Source: Deltaproteobacteria bacterium (GTDB taxonomy: Bacteria; Myxococcota; Myxococcia; Myxococcales; SZAS-1). Taken from it: a stretch of DNA of 64,000 nucleotides. Position numbers and translations under genes: made by a program. Below the pieces are notes generated by a model. That model saw only the letters and a list, made by a program, of their open reading frames with translations, had not been told where the DNA came from and made no database searches. Location of the stretch: NCBI GenBank assembly GCA_018266075.1, contig JAFEBB010000021.1, positions 42,236-106,235 of the forward strand. Direction: 5' to 3'. Positions 16,499 to 25,312 of the stretch are shown here, one piece after another (positions within the stretch are counted from its first letter, which is position 1; each line of letters starts with the position of its first letter).

Positions 16499-18523
16499 AT
16501 GCGGAAGACGATCGTCGCGCTGGCAGGCTTGGCCATGGTGGCGGGGTGTGGAGGCCAGAAGTCCGGGTATGGCGCCAACGCGGGCAGCGTGGCCATCTCG
16601 CGCGACGGCAAGCTGGTCTACGCCGTCGACACCGACAACGACGCGCTCGAGGTCACCGACTCGAACACGCTCCAGAAGGTGACCGAGGTGAAGGTCGGTC
16701 ACCTCCCGGCTCGCGTGGTCGTCGGCGCCGACGAGCGCATCTACATCTCCAACCGCGGCGAGCGCACGGTGTCCGTGCTCGATCGCAACGACAACTTCGC
16801 GGAGAAGGCGCGCCTTCCCGTCGGCGTCGAGCCCGTCGGCCTCGCGCTCGACGCCACCGGCTCCAAGCTTTACGTGGTCAGCGCCACCGACCTCGACGAC
16901 GCCTCGCACGGCACGCTCACCGCCTTCGACACCGCCTCGCTCAAGCAAGAGTGGATGGTGCAGGTCGGCGAGGAGCCGCGGGGCGTGGCCGTCGTCGGCG
17001 ACAAGGCCTACGTGACCGCGTTCAAGAAGGGCGCGATCACCACCGTCGACCTCAAGCAGCACCAGGTCTCTGGCGGCATCGACCTCTCCAGCCCCGACCA
17101 GCACAACACGCAGGTCGAGCCGGACGCGAACCCCAACGACATGGCCCCCGAAGCCGTCGTGGACGTGACGCCTTCGCCGGACGGCACCCGCGTCTATGCG
17201 CCGCACCTCTGGGCGCTCACCGCGAGCATCACCGCGGATCGCACCCTGTCGGGCGGCCCGAGCAGCGGCAGCGCGTATGGCTCGTCGGGTCCGTGCCAGA
17301 GCGGCGGCTCCATCGTGAGCGCGGGCATCGCGACCGTGGACACCACCACCGACACCTCGAAGGTGGACTCGCTCTCCGTGTGCAACGACCCGGGCTCGTC
17401 GCCGAACCCCGGCGACCCGAGCACCGGCCCCAAGGACTTCCCGCCCTCGCTGATGGCCACCGGCACCGCCCACGTCATCCAGGGTCCCGCGGCCGCGGTG
17501 GTTGACCCGAGCGGCATGTGGCTGTTCGTCGCGAACAAGAACTCGGACAACGTGGTGGTGATGCCCACGCACACCCGCACCATCGGCGGCGATGACAGCA
17601 CGACCCGCATCGTGGTGCCCCTCGAGGGCGGCGCGGGCGCGGACGGCATCGCCCTGTCCAAGGACGGCAAGACGGCGTTCGTCTACGGCCAGTTCACCCA
17701 CAAGCTCTACGTGATCCGCCAGGGCGTGAGCTCCACCGAGCTCAAGGTCAGCAACGCCATCTCGCTCGCCGGCGATACGCTGCCGGCGGATCAGGTCGAA
17801 GGCCGCAAGCTCTTTTTCAGCGCCACCAATCCGCAGATGACGGCGCAGAACGTCGGCATCGCCTGCGCGAGCTGCCACCTCGAGGGCCGCGAGGACGGCC
17901 ACGTGTGGCACCTGTCGGATGGTCCGCGCCAGACCCCGAGCCTGGCCGGCCGCAAGCTGGAGCTGACTGCGCCGTACCACTGGGCGGGCCTGTTCCCGAC
18001 GCTGGGCGGCTTCTTCACCGAGACCATCATCGGCCGCATGGGTGGCAAGGGTCTCGAGCCTGCACAGCAGGACCAGCTCACCACGTTCATCGAGGCCATG
18101 CCCGTTCCGGAGAACCCGTTCCAGGGTCGTCCGGACCTGGCGGATGCCCAGACCCGCGGCCTGCAGGCCTTCGTGAAGGCCGGCTGCGTGGGCTGCCACG
18201 CCGGCCCGGCGGTCACAGACAACAGCCTCCACAACGTGGGCACGCTGACCACGGCAGACCGCCTGGAGATCCTCGCCGGCGGGGTGGAGGACACCACCAA
18301 TGAGCCCAACTTCCCGCAGCTCCAGGCGGTGAACACGCCGTCGCTGCTGGGCCTGGCCCGTACGGCGCCGTACCTCCACGACGGCTCGCTGCAGACGATT
18401 CGCGAGCGCCTCAACCAGGCGGCCGAGCCGAACACCAACGGCCAGGGCGAGCGCCACGGCGACACCAGCATGCTCAGCTCGGCGGAGATGGACGACCTGG
18501 AGACGTACCTGAAGTCGCTCTAG
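16499..18523 (+). CDS. Lipoprotein with YncE-like beta-propeller and di-haem cytochrome c domain
   Basis: 674 residues. The lipobox MVAGC (Cys17) predicts a lipid-anchored envelope protein. Residues 20-420 are repeated propeller blades with the pattern V-A-I-S-R-D-G-K-L-V-Y and I-Y-I-S-N-R-G. Residues 435-674 carry two c-type haem sites, CASCH (456-460) and CVGCH (563-567), in an arrangement like that of di-haem peroxidase/MauG-type proteins, with NTPSLLGLARTAPYLHDGS near the end. It may accept or relay electrons in the periplasm; a partner is not visible. The ATG at 16499 has a strong GGGAGGG site. The leader has a 6-base inverted repeat (16463-16480). A strong terminator follows at 18543. 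Confidence 0.88.
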   Translation: MRKTIVALAGLAMVAGCGGQKSGYGANAGSVAISRDGKLVYAVDTDNDALEVTDSNTLQKVTEVKVGHLPARVVVGADERIYISNRGERTVSVLDRNDNFAEKARLPVGVEPVGLALDATGSKLYVVSATDLDDASHGTLTAFDTASLKQEWMVQVGEEPRGVAVVGDKAYVTAFKKGAITTVDLKQHQVSGGIDLSSPDQHNTQVEPDANPNDMAPEAVVDVTPSPDGTRVYAPHLWALTASITADRTLSGGPSSGSAYGSSGPCQSGGSIVSAGIATVDTTTDTSKVDSLSVCNDPGSSPNPGDPSTGPKDFPPSLMATGTAHVIQGPAAAVVDPSGMWLFVANKNSDNVVVMPTHTRTIGGDDSTTRIVVPLEGGAGADGIALSKDGKTAFVYGQFTHKLYVIRQGVSSTELKVSNAISLAGDTLPADQVEGRKLFFSATNPQMTAQNVGIACASCHLEGREDGHVWHLSDGPRQTPSLAGRKLELTAPYHWAGLFPTLGGFFTETIIGRMGGKGLEPAQQDQLTTFIEAMPVPENPFQGRPDLADAQTRGLQAFVKAGCVGCHAGPAVTDNSLHNVGTLTTADRLEILAGGVEDTTNEPNFPQLQAVNTPSLLGLARTAPYLHDGSLQTIRERLNQAAEPNTNGQGERHGDTSMLSSAEMDDLETYLKSL

Positions 18524-18542
18524 TCGGACTTGGTGAAGTTCC

Positions 18543-18583
18543 CGAGGGCCCGGGCGCGCACGCTCCCGGGCCCTCGTGTTTCT
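18543..18583 (+). terminator. Rho-independent terminator after the cytochrome lipoprotein gene
   Basis: A perfect 12-base stem (18543-18554 with 18565-18576) closes a 10-base loop and is followed by TGTTTCT. It lies 20 bases after the stop and separates the cytochrome gene from the acyl-CoA run at 18630. Confidence 0.85.
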
Positions 18584-18629
18584 GCCCTCTTGGCGCCGGG
18601 GTGGCCCGCCTGTTACAAGGCCGCCCTGC

Positions 18630-19049
18630 ATGAGCACCGCTTCCGACCGCAAGCTGCGCATCCTGGTGGCCAAGCCTGGCCTCGACGGCCATGACCGCGG
18701 GGCGAAGATCATCGCCCGCGCCCTGCGCGACGCGGGCATGGAGGTCATCTACACCGGCCTGCACCAGACGCCGGAGATGATCGTCAACGCGGCCATTCAA
18801 GAGGATGTGGACGCGGTGGGCATGTCGATCATGTCGGGCGCGCACATGACGCTCTTCCCCGCGGTGATCGATCTGCTCCGCAGCAAGAACGCGAGCGACA
18901 TCCTCATCTTCGGCGGCGGCATCATCCCCGACGGCGACATCCCCGAGCTCAAGAAGAAGGGCGTGGCGGAGATCTTCCTGCCGGGCTCGAGCACGCAGGA
19001 CATCGTCGCCTGGATCAACAAGAACGTGCGGGTGCGCGAGAGCGCGTAG
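18630..19049 (+). CDS. Stand-alone cobalamin (B12)-binding protein, acyl-CoA mutase C-terminal type
   Basis: 139 residues, equal to the B12-binding domain of methylmalonyl-CoA-mutase-type enzymes. The cobalamin loop D-x-H-x-x-G is present as DGHDRG, with H21 as lower axial ligand. The S-G-A-H block, the FGGGII loop and GSST complete the family pattern. The catalytic TIM-barrel partner is not in the window, so it must be encoded elsewhere if this is a two-chain mutase. The ATG at 18630 starts exactly at the domain boundary. Fourteen bases separate it from the HMG-CoA-lyase-like gene, so branched-chain acyl-CoA catabolism is the likely setting (inference). Confidence 0.9.
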   Translation: MSTASDRKLRILVAKPGLDGHDRGAKIIARALRDAGMEVIYTGLHQTPEMIVNAAIQEDVDAVGMSIMSGAHMTLFPAVIDLLRSKNASDILIFGGGIIPDGDIPELKKKGVAEIFLPGSSTQDIVAWINKNVRVRESA

Positions 19050-19063
19050 CGTCGGAGTCGCGC

Positions 19064-19975
19064 ATGTTCGAGAAGCTCCCGCGCCGCGTCTCGGTGTACG
19101 AGGTGGGCCTGCGCGACGGCCTCCAGGCCGAGCCCAGGTTCGTTCCCACCGAGGACAAGCTGCGGTTGGCGAACGCGCTGGTGGCCACCGGGCTGCAGCG
19201 CATCGAGGCCAGTAGCTTCGTGCACGCCAAGTGGATCCCCGCGCTCGCCGACGCCGACCAGCTCGTGCCGCGGCTGCCCAAGGGCCCGACCTGGAGCGCG
19301 CTCACGCCCAACCTGCGCGGCCTGGAGCGCGCGCTGGCCGCGGGCATCACCGAGGTGGCCGTCTTTCTGGCCGCGAGCGAGACCTACTCGCTCAAGAACA
19401 CCAACAAGAGCATCGCCGAGTCGCTCAAGAGCAGCGAGCAGGTGGCCGTGGAGGCCAAGAAGCACGGGCTCAAGATCCGCGCGTACCTCTCGTCGGTGTG
19501 GGGCTCGCCCTACGAACCCGGCCCGGACATCGAGCTGGTGGTGCGCATCACCCAGCAGCTCCTGGACATGGGCTGCTACGAGGTCTCGCTCGGCGACACC
19601 GTGGGCATCGGGAATCCGTTGCAGACGCAACGAATCCTGGAGGCGCTGTTCTACAAGAACGTGCCCAAGGACAAGCTCGCGGTGCACCTGCACGACACGC
19701 GCGGCACCGCGCTCGCGAACGCGCTGGTGGCGCTGGAGCTGGGCATCACCACCTTCGACGCCAGCGTGGGCGGCCTCGGCGGCAGTCCGTACGCGCCGGG
19801 CGCCACCGGCAACCTCGCGACGGAGGACCTGGTGAACATGCTCCACGGCATGGGCATCGAGACCGGCGTCGACCTCGCCAAGCTGGTGCAGGCCGCGGCC
19901 ATCGCGCAGGACCTGGTGGGCCACCCGCTGACCAGCAAGTACTTCAAGGCCGCCATCGGCTCGGGGGCGCACTAG
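19064..19975 (+). CDS. HMG-CoA-lyase-family protein with Ser in place of the signature Cys
   Basis: 303 residues, a TIM-barrel of the HMG-CoA lyase/isopropylmalate synthase superfamily. GLRDGLQ near residue 17 carries the metal ligand Asp, HLHDTRG holds the metal-binding histidines, and GGLGGSPYAPGATGN is the signature loop. In characterised HMG-CoA lyases this loop has Cys (GGCPYA); here codon 241 is AGT, Ser. The Cys is important in the human enzyme, so activity may be changed or the substrate may differ. The usual reaction splits HMG-CoA to acetoacetate and acetyl-CoA, the last step of leucine breakdown. The stop directly abuts the hydratase start (no spacer). Confidence 0.87.
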   Translation: MFEKLPRRVSVYEVGLRDGLQAEPRFVPTEDKLRLANALVATGLQRIEASSFVHAKWIPALADADQLVPRLPKGPTWSALTPNLRGLERALAAGITEVAVFLAASETYSLKNTNKSIAESLKSSEQVAVEAKKHGLKIRAYLSSVWGSPYEPGPDIELVVRITQQLLDMGCYEVSLGDTVGIGNPLQTQRILEALFYKNVPKDKLAVHLHDTRGTALANALVALELGITTFDASVGGLGGSPYAPGATGNLATEDLVNMLHGMGIETGVDLAKLVQAAAIAQDLVGHPLTSKYFKAAIGSGAH

Positions 19976-20749
<774 letters not shown>

Positions 20750-22078
20750 CTACACCAGCACGATGCGCTTATTCGCGCTCGACGCGCGCGGCTCGATCAC
20801 GCGCAGCTCGAGCAGCATCTCCAGCAGCGCCAGCGCCTCGCGCTCTTCCATGTCCGCGAGCGACACCAGGTCCTCGACGGTCTTCGTGCCATCCGCGGCC
20901 ATCACCAGCCGCGCCTGGGCGGGCGAGAGCTCCAGCTGGTGCAGCTCGAAGACCGGATCCGGCGCGGGGCTGAGCATCTTGTCGCGCGGGAGCCTGTCGC
21001 GCAGCTTCACCAGTGGCACGCGCAGGAAGCCCGCGAGCATCACCGCGGGCAACGAGAGCGCGAGCGGCATGACGTCGGCCTTACCCACCTTGCGGCTGAT
21101 GAACTGGTGCTCGCCGTCGGGCCACTCGAAGGTGCTGGCGATGATCTGCAGCGCTTGATCGTGCAGGAGCGCGCTGCGCGTGTCGGCGCTGAGCAGGCCG
21201 AGCCGCACCATGGCCTCGCCGGTCTTCACCTGTTCGCGCGCGGCCAGCTCCTGCACCGTGAGCAGGTCGTCGGCGGTGAGGATGCCCTTGGCCACCGCGT
21301 GCCGCCCGAAGCGCTCCGCGGCCACGTTCGACGCGGCGTAGATCGGCCGGCCGGCATCCAGCCAGATGACCTTCACCACCTGGCCGCGCTTGAGCCGCAG
21401 CTCGCCGGTGAGCTTGCCCTGGTGCGCCGCCGCGAGCAGCCGCGGCACGCTGGTGTTGGCGAGGGGCGCCGCTTGCGGCCCGAGCGAGGCGATGGCGCGC
21501 TGCTGTCCGGTCGCCGGACGCGCGTCGCTGCCCGAGCCCCAGACCTTGCGCCCGGAGAAGGGCAGGTCGTCGAGGGCGGCGCGCTTTCGCGCCATGGCCT
21601 CGCGCTCGCTGGCCACCGCTTGCGCGGCTTCGGCGGTGCCGCTGGCCACCGGATCCACGTCGACGTCCTCGCCGAGCGCGAGCTCCGGCGGCTCTACGGG
21701 CGTCGCCGGACGCTGAATCGCGCCGGGCAAGAGCCCTTCCACCAGCGTCACCAGGCTGGTGAGCTCGAACGGCTTCTCGATCATCGCCTTGGCGCCGAAC
21801 TCGTTCTTCATCTGATGATCGAAGATGAAGCCGCGAAACACGCCGCTGATGGCCACCGAGGGCACGTTGGCGCTCTTCAGCGCGGCCAGCACCTCGGTGC
21901 CGCGGATGTCGGGCAGGTGGAGGTCGACGATCGCCGCGTCGAGCGGGGTGGTCTGAACCGCGGAGAGCGCGTCGCGGCCGAGGAGGTGCAGGGTTACCGA
22001 GTGGCCGCGCTCACTGAAGGCGTTGGCGAGCAGCGCGCCCAGGTCCATGTTGTCGTCGACGATGAGGATGCGCGCCAT
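20750..22078 (-). CDS. Response regulator with C-terminal PATAN (DUF4388) domain
   Basis: 442 residues. Residues 1-125 are a receiver domain with the acidic pair D8/D9, the phospho-acceptor Asp52 (VDLHLP) and the lysine in IEKPFEL. A long linker (about 125-215) contains acidic and basic stretches. Residues 220-345 match the PATAN pattern GKLTGELRLKRG, IYAASN, GRHAVAKGILT and EWPDG. PATAN proteins in cyanobacteria and myxobacteria are phosphorylation-controlled adaptors in motility signalling. There is no DNA-binding domain. The ATG at 22078 is 66 bases from the divergent VOC gene. The protein probably acts by binding partners, perhaps the nearby MshEN protein (inference). Confidence 0.87.
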   Translation of the reverse strand: MARILIVDDNMDLGALLANAFSERGHSVTLHLLGRDALSAVQTTPLDAAIVDLHLPDIRGTEVLAALKSANVPSVAISGVFRGFIFDHQMKNEFGAKAMIEKPFELTSLVTLVEGLLPGAIQRPATPVEPPELALGEDVDVDPVASGTAEAAQAVASEREAMARKRAALDDLPFSGRKVWGSGSDARPATGQQRAIASLGPQAAPLANTSVPRLLAAAHQGKLTGELRLKRGQVVKVIWLDAGRPIYAASNVAAERFGRHAVAKGILTADDLLTVQELAAREQVKTGEAMVRLGLLSADTRSALLHDQALQIIASTFEWPDGEHQFISRKVGKADVMPLALSLPAVMLAGFLRVPLVKLRDRLPRDKMLSPAPDPVFELHQLELSPAQARLVMAADGTKTVEDLVSLADMEEREALALLEMLLELRVIEPRASSANKRIVLV

Positions 22079-22144
22079 GGTGCCTGTCGCGACCTTACCG
22101 CAGCACGCGTCGCGATGCGCGATCGGCCGAAGTATGGTTGTCGC

Positions 22145-22537
22145 ATGAGAGCCTTTCACCACTTGGCTTTGCAGGTCGTCGACCTGCCGCGACAAGAGGC
22201 CTTCTACCGCGAGCTCTTCGAGCTGCCCGTACTCCAGCGCTGGCCCGACGGGCAGGGCGGCGAGCGCTCGGTCTGGCTGGGGCTCGAAGGCGGCTTCATC
22301 GCGCTCGAGAAGGCGCCGCCAGGTTCGCCCCTTCCGGTCCGGGGAGACTTCGGCGACGCGCGCGTGGGCTACTACGTCTTCGCGCTCCGCATCGAAAAGG
22401 CCGAGCGGCAGGCCTGGGAAGCGCGGCTCGAAAAGGCCGGCGTGGCCATCGAGCGGCGCACCGCGTTCAGCCTCTTCTTCCGCGACCCGGAGGGCAATCG
22501 GCTGGCCGTTTCGCACCACCCGGACGCGGTCGAATGA
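22145..22537 (+). CDS. VOC-family (glyoxalase/dioxygenase-like) protein
   Basis: 130 residues, one vicinal-oxygen-chelate unit with two beta-alpha-beta-beta-beta repeats. It begins with FHHLALQVVDL and has FYRELFELPV in the first half. The end FFRDPEGNRLAVSHH is the typical second-half signature. Metal ligands of the family (His near the start, Glu or His near the end) seem to be present, so metal-dependent chemistry is possible, but the substrate cannot be deduced. The ATG at 22145 is used; it is preceded by GTCGC and no strong ribosome site. It diverges from the PATAN regulator and precedes the MshEN gene by 27 bases. Confidence 0.85.
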   Translation: MRAFHHLALQVVDLPRQEAFYRELFELPVLQRWPDGQGGERSVWLGLEGGFIALEKAPPGSPLPVRGDFGDARVGYYVFALRIEKAERQAWEARLEKAGVAIERRTAFSLFFRDPEGNRLAVSHHPDAVE

Positions 22538-22564
22538 CGCGGCAGTCGTGCTAGCTTCGCCGGC

Positions 22565-23827
22565 ATGAGCGAACTGGCCAACGTCCTCCTGAAGCTGCGC
22601 GCCGTCACCCAGGAGCAGCTCGAAGAGGCCATCGACGCGCAGATCCTGAACGGCGGCCGGCTGGGCACCAACCTGGTCGAGCTCGGGCACATCACCGAGC
22701 AGCAGCTCGCCGACGCCCTGCAGACTCTTCACCGCGTGCCCGCGCTGCACGGCGAGATCGTGCCGCACGAGAGCGCGCTCTCGATGATCAAGCCGGAGTG
22801 GTGCGACAAGCACAACCTGGTGCCGCTGCGCTTCGAGGGCGGCCGGCTCTACATTGGCCTGCTCTCGCCGTACACGCCGGAGCAGCTGCGGCTCCTGGGC
22901 GAGCGGCTGGGCCACGAGGTGCAGCAGTTGCTCATCCCCGAGTTCCGGATGAACCAGCTCCTGCGCAAGTACGCCAAGGCCTTCCGTCCGGTGCGCCAGG
23001 TGGATCTCACGCACGCCGCGCAGCTCGCAGGCGAAGCCGTCGAGGAGAAGAAGGAAGGCACCGACGAGCTGATGAGCGAGGAGGAGTTCCAGAGCCTCTA
23101 CGCGCAGGCGCTCTCGGGCGGCCGGCATTCGAGCCTCGAGGAGGCGCACGCCGAGCATGACTCCAAGCCGCTCATCGAGGCCCAGGAAGACCACGAGGCC
23201 AGCCCGCTGCACGGCATCCACCCGCCCGAGGCCTCGCCGCTGCCGCCGTTGCGCCCCACGACCAAGCCGGCCGCCGAGCCGATCATGGTCATTCCGCCCA
23301 AGGCGGTGCCGCTCCAGCCGCTCTCGTTTGCCGAGGCCCAGGCAGCCATCTCGCAGATCCACGATCGCGAGGGCGTGGCCCATTTGGTGATGCGCTTCGC
23401 CGCAGGCAAGTTCAAGCGTGCGCTGCTGTTCACGCTGCACGGCGAGGTCGCGACGGGCTGGGAGGGCGTGGGCGAAGGGCTCGCCGGCAACCGCGCGCGC
23501 CGGGTGGCGGTCCCCATGGCGCCGGGCGGGCCGTTCGCGCTGGTGCGGAAGAGCTGCTCGCACTTCATCGGGCCCTTCAAGAGCGACCCGGGCATCGACG
23601 CGTTCTTCAAGCTGGCCGGCGGCGCGCCCCAGACGGCGCTGCTCATGCCCATCCTCGCGCGCGGGCGCGTGGTGAACATCCTCTACGCGGATCACGGCGC
23701 GCAGAAGCCGACCACGCCCGACATCGGCGAGCTGATGATCCTCGTGCAGAAGGTGGGGCGCACGTACGAGGAGTTCCTGGCCAAGCAGAAGAAGGCCAAG
23801 CTCGCGGCGCTCGCGGTCGCGCGCTAG
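22565..23827 (+). CDS. MshEN/GspE N-terminal domain protein with GAF-like C-terminal region
   Basis: 420 residues. Residues 1-130 carry the MshEN/type II secretion ATPase N-terminal pattern. NGGRLGTNLVELG is followed by ITEQQLADALQTLHR, and a second half-motif follows with YIGLLSPYTPEQLRLL. In known examples this domain binds cyclic-di-GMP. No ATPase (Walker) domain follows, so this is a stand-alone receptor. Residues 165-250 are an acidic and proline-rich linker, and 255-410 fold like a GAF-type module (FTLHGEVATGWEGVG, LLMPILARGRVVNILYAD). The Lys/Ala C-terminus is basic. It lies next to a PATAN regulator and a PilZ protein, which favours a cyclic-di-GMP or motility role (inference). Confidence 0.75.
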   Translation: MSELANVLLKLRAVTQEQLEEAIDAQILNGGRLGTNLVELGHITEQQLADALQTLHRVPALHGEIVPHESALSMIKPEWCDKHNLVPLRFEGGRLYIGLLSPYTPEQLRLLGERLGHEVQQLLIPEFRMNQLLRKYAKAFRPVRQVDLTHAAQLAGEAVEEKKEGTDELMSEEEFQSLYAQALSGGRHSSLEEAHAEHDSKPLIEAQEDHEASPLHGIHPPEASPLPPLRPTTKPAAEPIMVIPPKAVPLQPLSFAEAQAAISQIHDREGVAHLVMRFAAGKFKRALLFTLHGEVATGWEGVGEGLAGNRARRVAVPMAPGGPFALVRKSCSHFIGPFKSDPGIDAFFKLAGGAPQTALLMPILARGRVVNILYADHGAQKPTTPDIGELMILVQKVGRTYEEFLAKQKKAKLAALAVAR

Positions 23828-23940
23828 TCGCAACAACTCAGTCACAAGCTGTAGCGGCTTTCTTGACCGATCGCGATTCGGTGCGACGCTCTCCTCACGA
23901 GCGCGAGCGCGTCGCTCGCAAACCGGAGAAGGAGCCGCAC

Positions 23941-24285
23941 ATGTCCAGCTGCCGCAAGTCGCCCCGCGTTGCCCTCGACATCTTCCTCAATAAGTTCATC
24001 GAGGGGACGCCGTTCCTCTGCCGCTCCACCGACATCTCCGCCGAGGGCATGTACGTGGGCACCTTGATCGAGCCCACCCTCGACGCGGCCAACGAGACCG
24101 AAGGCGGCACCGTGGGCCTGCAGTTCCAGCTCCCTGGCACCGAAGAGGTCATCTACGCCGAGGGCGAGATCATCCGCAGCCAGCAGCGCAAGCGCGCCGT
24201 GGGCTACGGCATCAAGTTCACGCACCTCGCGCGCCGCCACCAGGCGCTCATCGAGAATTACGTGCGCGTCCGCCTCGCGGCGTAG
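23941..24285 (+). CDS. PilZ domain protein (cyclic-di-GMP receptor type)
   Basis: 114 residues, a single PilZ beta-barrel. The two ligand motifs are present: R-x-x-x-R as RKSPR (5-9) and D-x-S-x-x-G as DISAEG (31-36). Both arginines and the Asp/Ser are intact, so the protein should bind cyclic-di-GMP. The ATG at 23941 is chosen because GAAGGAG lies just upstream and the domain starts there. The 113 bases before it hold no element I can name. It follows the MshEN gene and precedes a minus-oriented hairpin terminator, so it is probably the last gene of its transcript. Confidence 0.88.
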   Translation: MSSCRKSPRVALDIFLNKFIEGTPFLCRSTDISAEGMYVGTLIEPTLDAANETEGGTVGLQFQLPGTEEVIYAEGEIIRSQQRKRAVGYGIKFTHLARRHQALIENYVRVRLAA

Positions 24286-24322
24286 CCGGCGTTTGCGCGC
24301 GATCGCGTGATCGCGATCTCAC

Positions 24323-24375
24323 AAAAAAAAGGGACGCGGGCCTGTGACTCCAGTCACAGCAACCCTGCGTCCCTT
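24323..24375 (-). terminator. Strong intrinsic terminator oriented on the minus strand
   Basis: An outer stem (24331-24337 with 24367-24373), a GGG/CCC pair (24338-24340 with 24363-24365) and an inner 7-base stem (24343-24349 with 24352-24358) nest together. The minus-strand product ends in eight U residues (A8 at 24323-24330 on the plus strand). On the plus strand only TT follows, so it may work weakly both ways. No minus-strand protein gene lies upstream of it. Confidence 0.7.
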
Positions 24376-24491
24376 CTGGCATTCTGGGCCAACATCGACT
24401 TGACCTGCATCGAAGGTGCGTGGTCTCGTCGAAGCGATTTTGAAGCGCCTTTCAGCACGCCGTCATCACACGGCCGGGGAGTGAGAACGCC

Positions 24492-25274
24492 ATGCGGCAC
24501 GTCCTGCTGTCTGCTTTGCTCGTCGTTCCGGTGGTGGCCTCGGCCGCTCCGGCGCCGGAGCACAAGGGCTCGAGCGCCAGCCCCGACTGGCAGAACCAGA
24601 TGCTCAAGGCCACCGGCCAGGGCGCGCCCGACACGCGCAGGCAGCAGTCGCCTGCGGCCGCGCGCATCCAGGCCGAGAAGGCCGCAGAGATGGACGCGCT
24701 CCGCAACATCCTCGGCAAGGTCAAGGGCCTCTCCCTCGAGGGCAGCCAGACCGTGGGCGACAAGCTCGCGGCCAACGCCGACCTCGAGGGCCGCATCCAG
24801 GGCGTCATCAAGAACTGGACCATCACCGACAAGCGCTACTTCAGCGACGGCGGCGTCGAGGTCGACGTCCAGGTGAAGCTCGGCGACGTGATCAGCGAGC
24901 TGCTCGGCGGCGAGGTGGGCACCAAGGTGGCCGCCGCCAAGCCCGCCGCGGCCTCGCCGTTCTCCGGCCTCATCGTCGACGCCAAGAGCGTGAAGGTGCA
25001 GCCCGCGCTCGCGCCGCACATCGTCGACGAGGCCGGCAAGCCCGTGTACGGCGCGGAGAACGTGCAGAGCGACGCGGTGAAGGCCCACGGAGTGGCCGGC
25101 TACCTCAAGGCCGTCGGCGATGCGAAGAAGAACGCGTTGATGGGCGACAAGCCCCTGGTGGTGAAGGCCCTCAAGGCCTCGGGCCCGGACCTCACCATCT
25201 CCAACGCCGATGCTGACAAGGTGCGCGACGCGTCCTTCCTGGCCGAGGGCCGGGTGATCATCGTCGCCGACTGA
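24492..25274 (+). CDS. Secreted LPP20/FlgP-like envelope protein
   Basis: 260 residues with a signal peptide ending near ASA. Residues 50-115 match the LPP20-type fold: an A-A-R-I-Q-A-E-K-A-A-E-M-D-A-L-R-N helix, V-K-G-L-S-L and then N-W-T-I-T-D-K-R-Y-F. FlgP of polar flagella belongs to this family, but the family is wider. Residues 145-260 form a second domain with SGLIVDAKSV and HIVDEAGKPVYG. No lipobox is visible. It opens a four-gene envelope operon (to 27576); the next gene follows 38 bases later. GGGGAG lies upstream of the ATG. Confidence 0.72.
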   Translation: MRHVLLSALLVVPVVASAAPAPEHKGSSASPDWQNQMLKATGQGAPDTRRQQSPAAARIQAEKAAEMDALRNILGKVKGLSLEGSQTVGDKLAANADLEGRIQGVIKNWTITDKRYFSDGGVEVDVQVKLGDVISELLGGEVGTKVAAAKPAAASPFSGLIVDAKSVKVQPALAPHIVDEAGKPVYGAENVQSDAVKAHGVAGYLKAVGDAKKNALMGDKPLVVKALKASGPDLTISNADADKVRDASFLAEGRVIIVAD

Positions 25275-25312
25275 CCCACCCAACTCTCGACTTCGACGGC
25301 TCTGGAGAAACC

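Noticed and set aside
23863..23940. 26-residue extension of the PilZ protein at 23941
   Set aside because: GAAGGAG directly before the ATG at 23941 and the domain boundary favour the shorter form.
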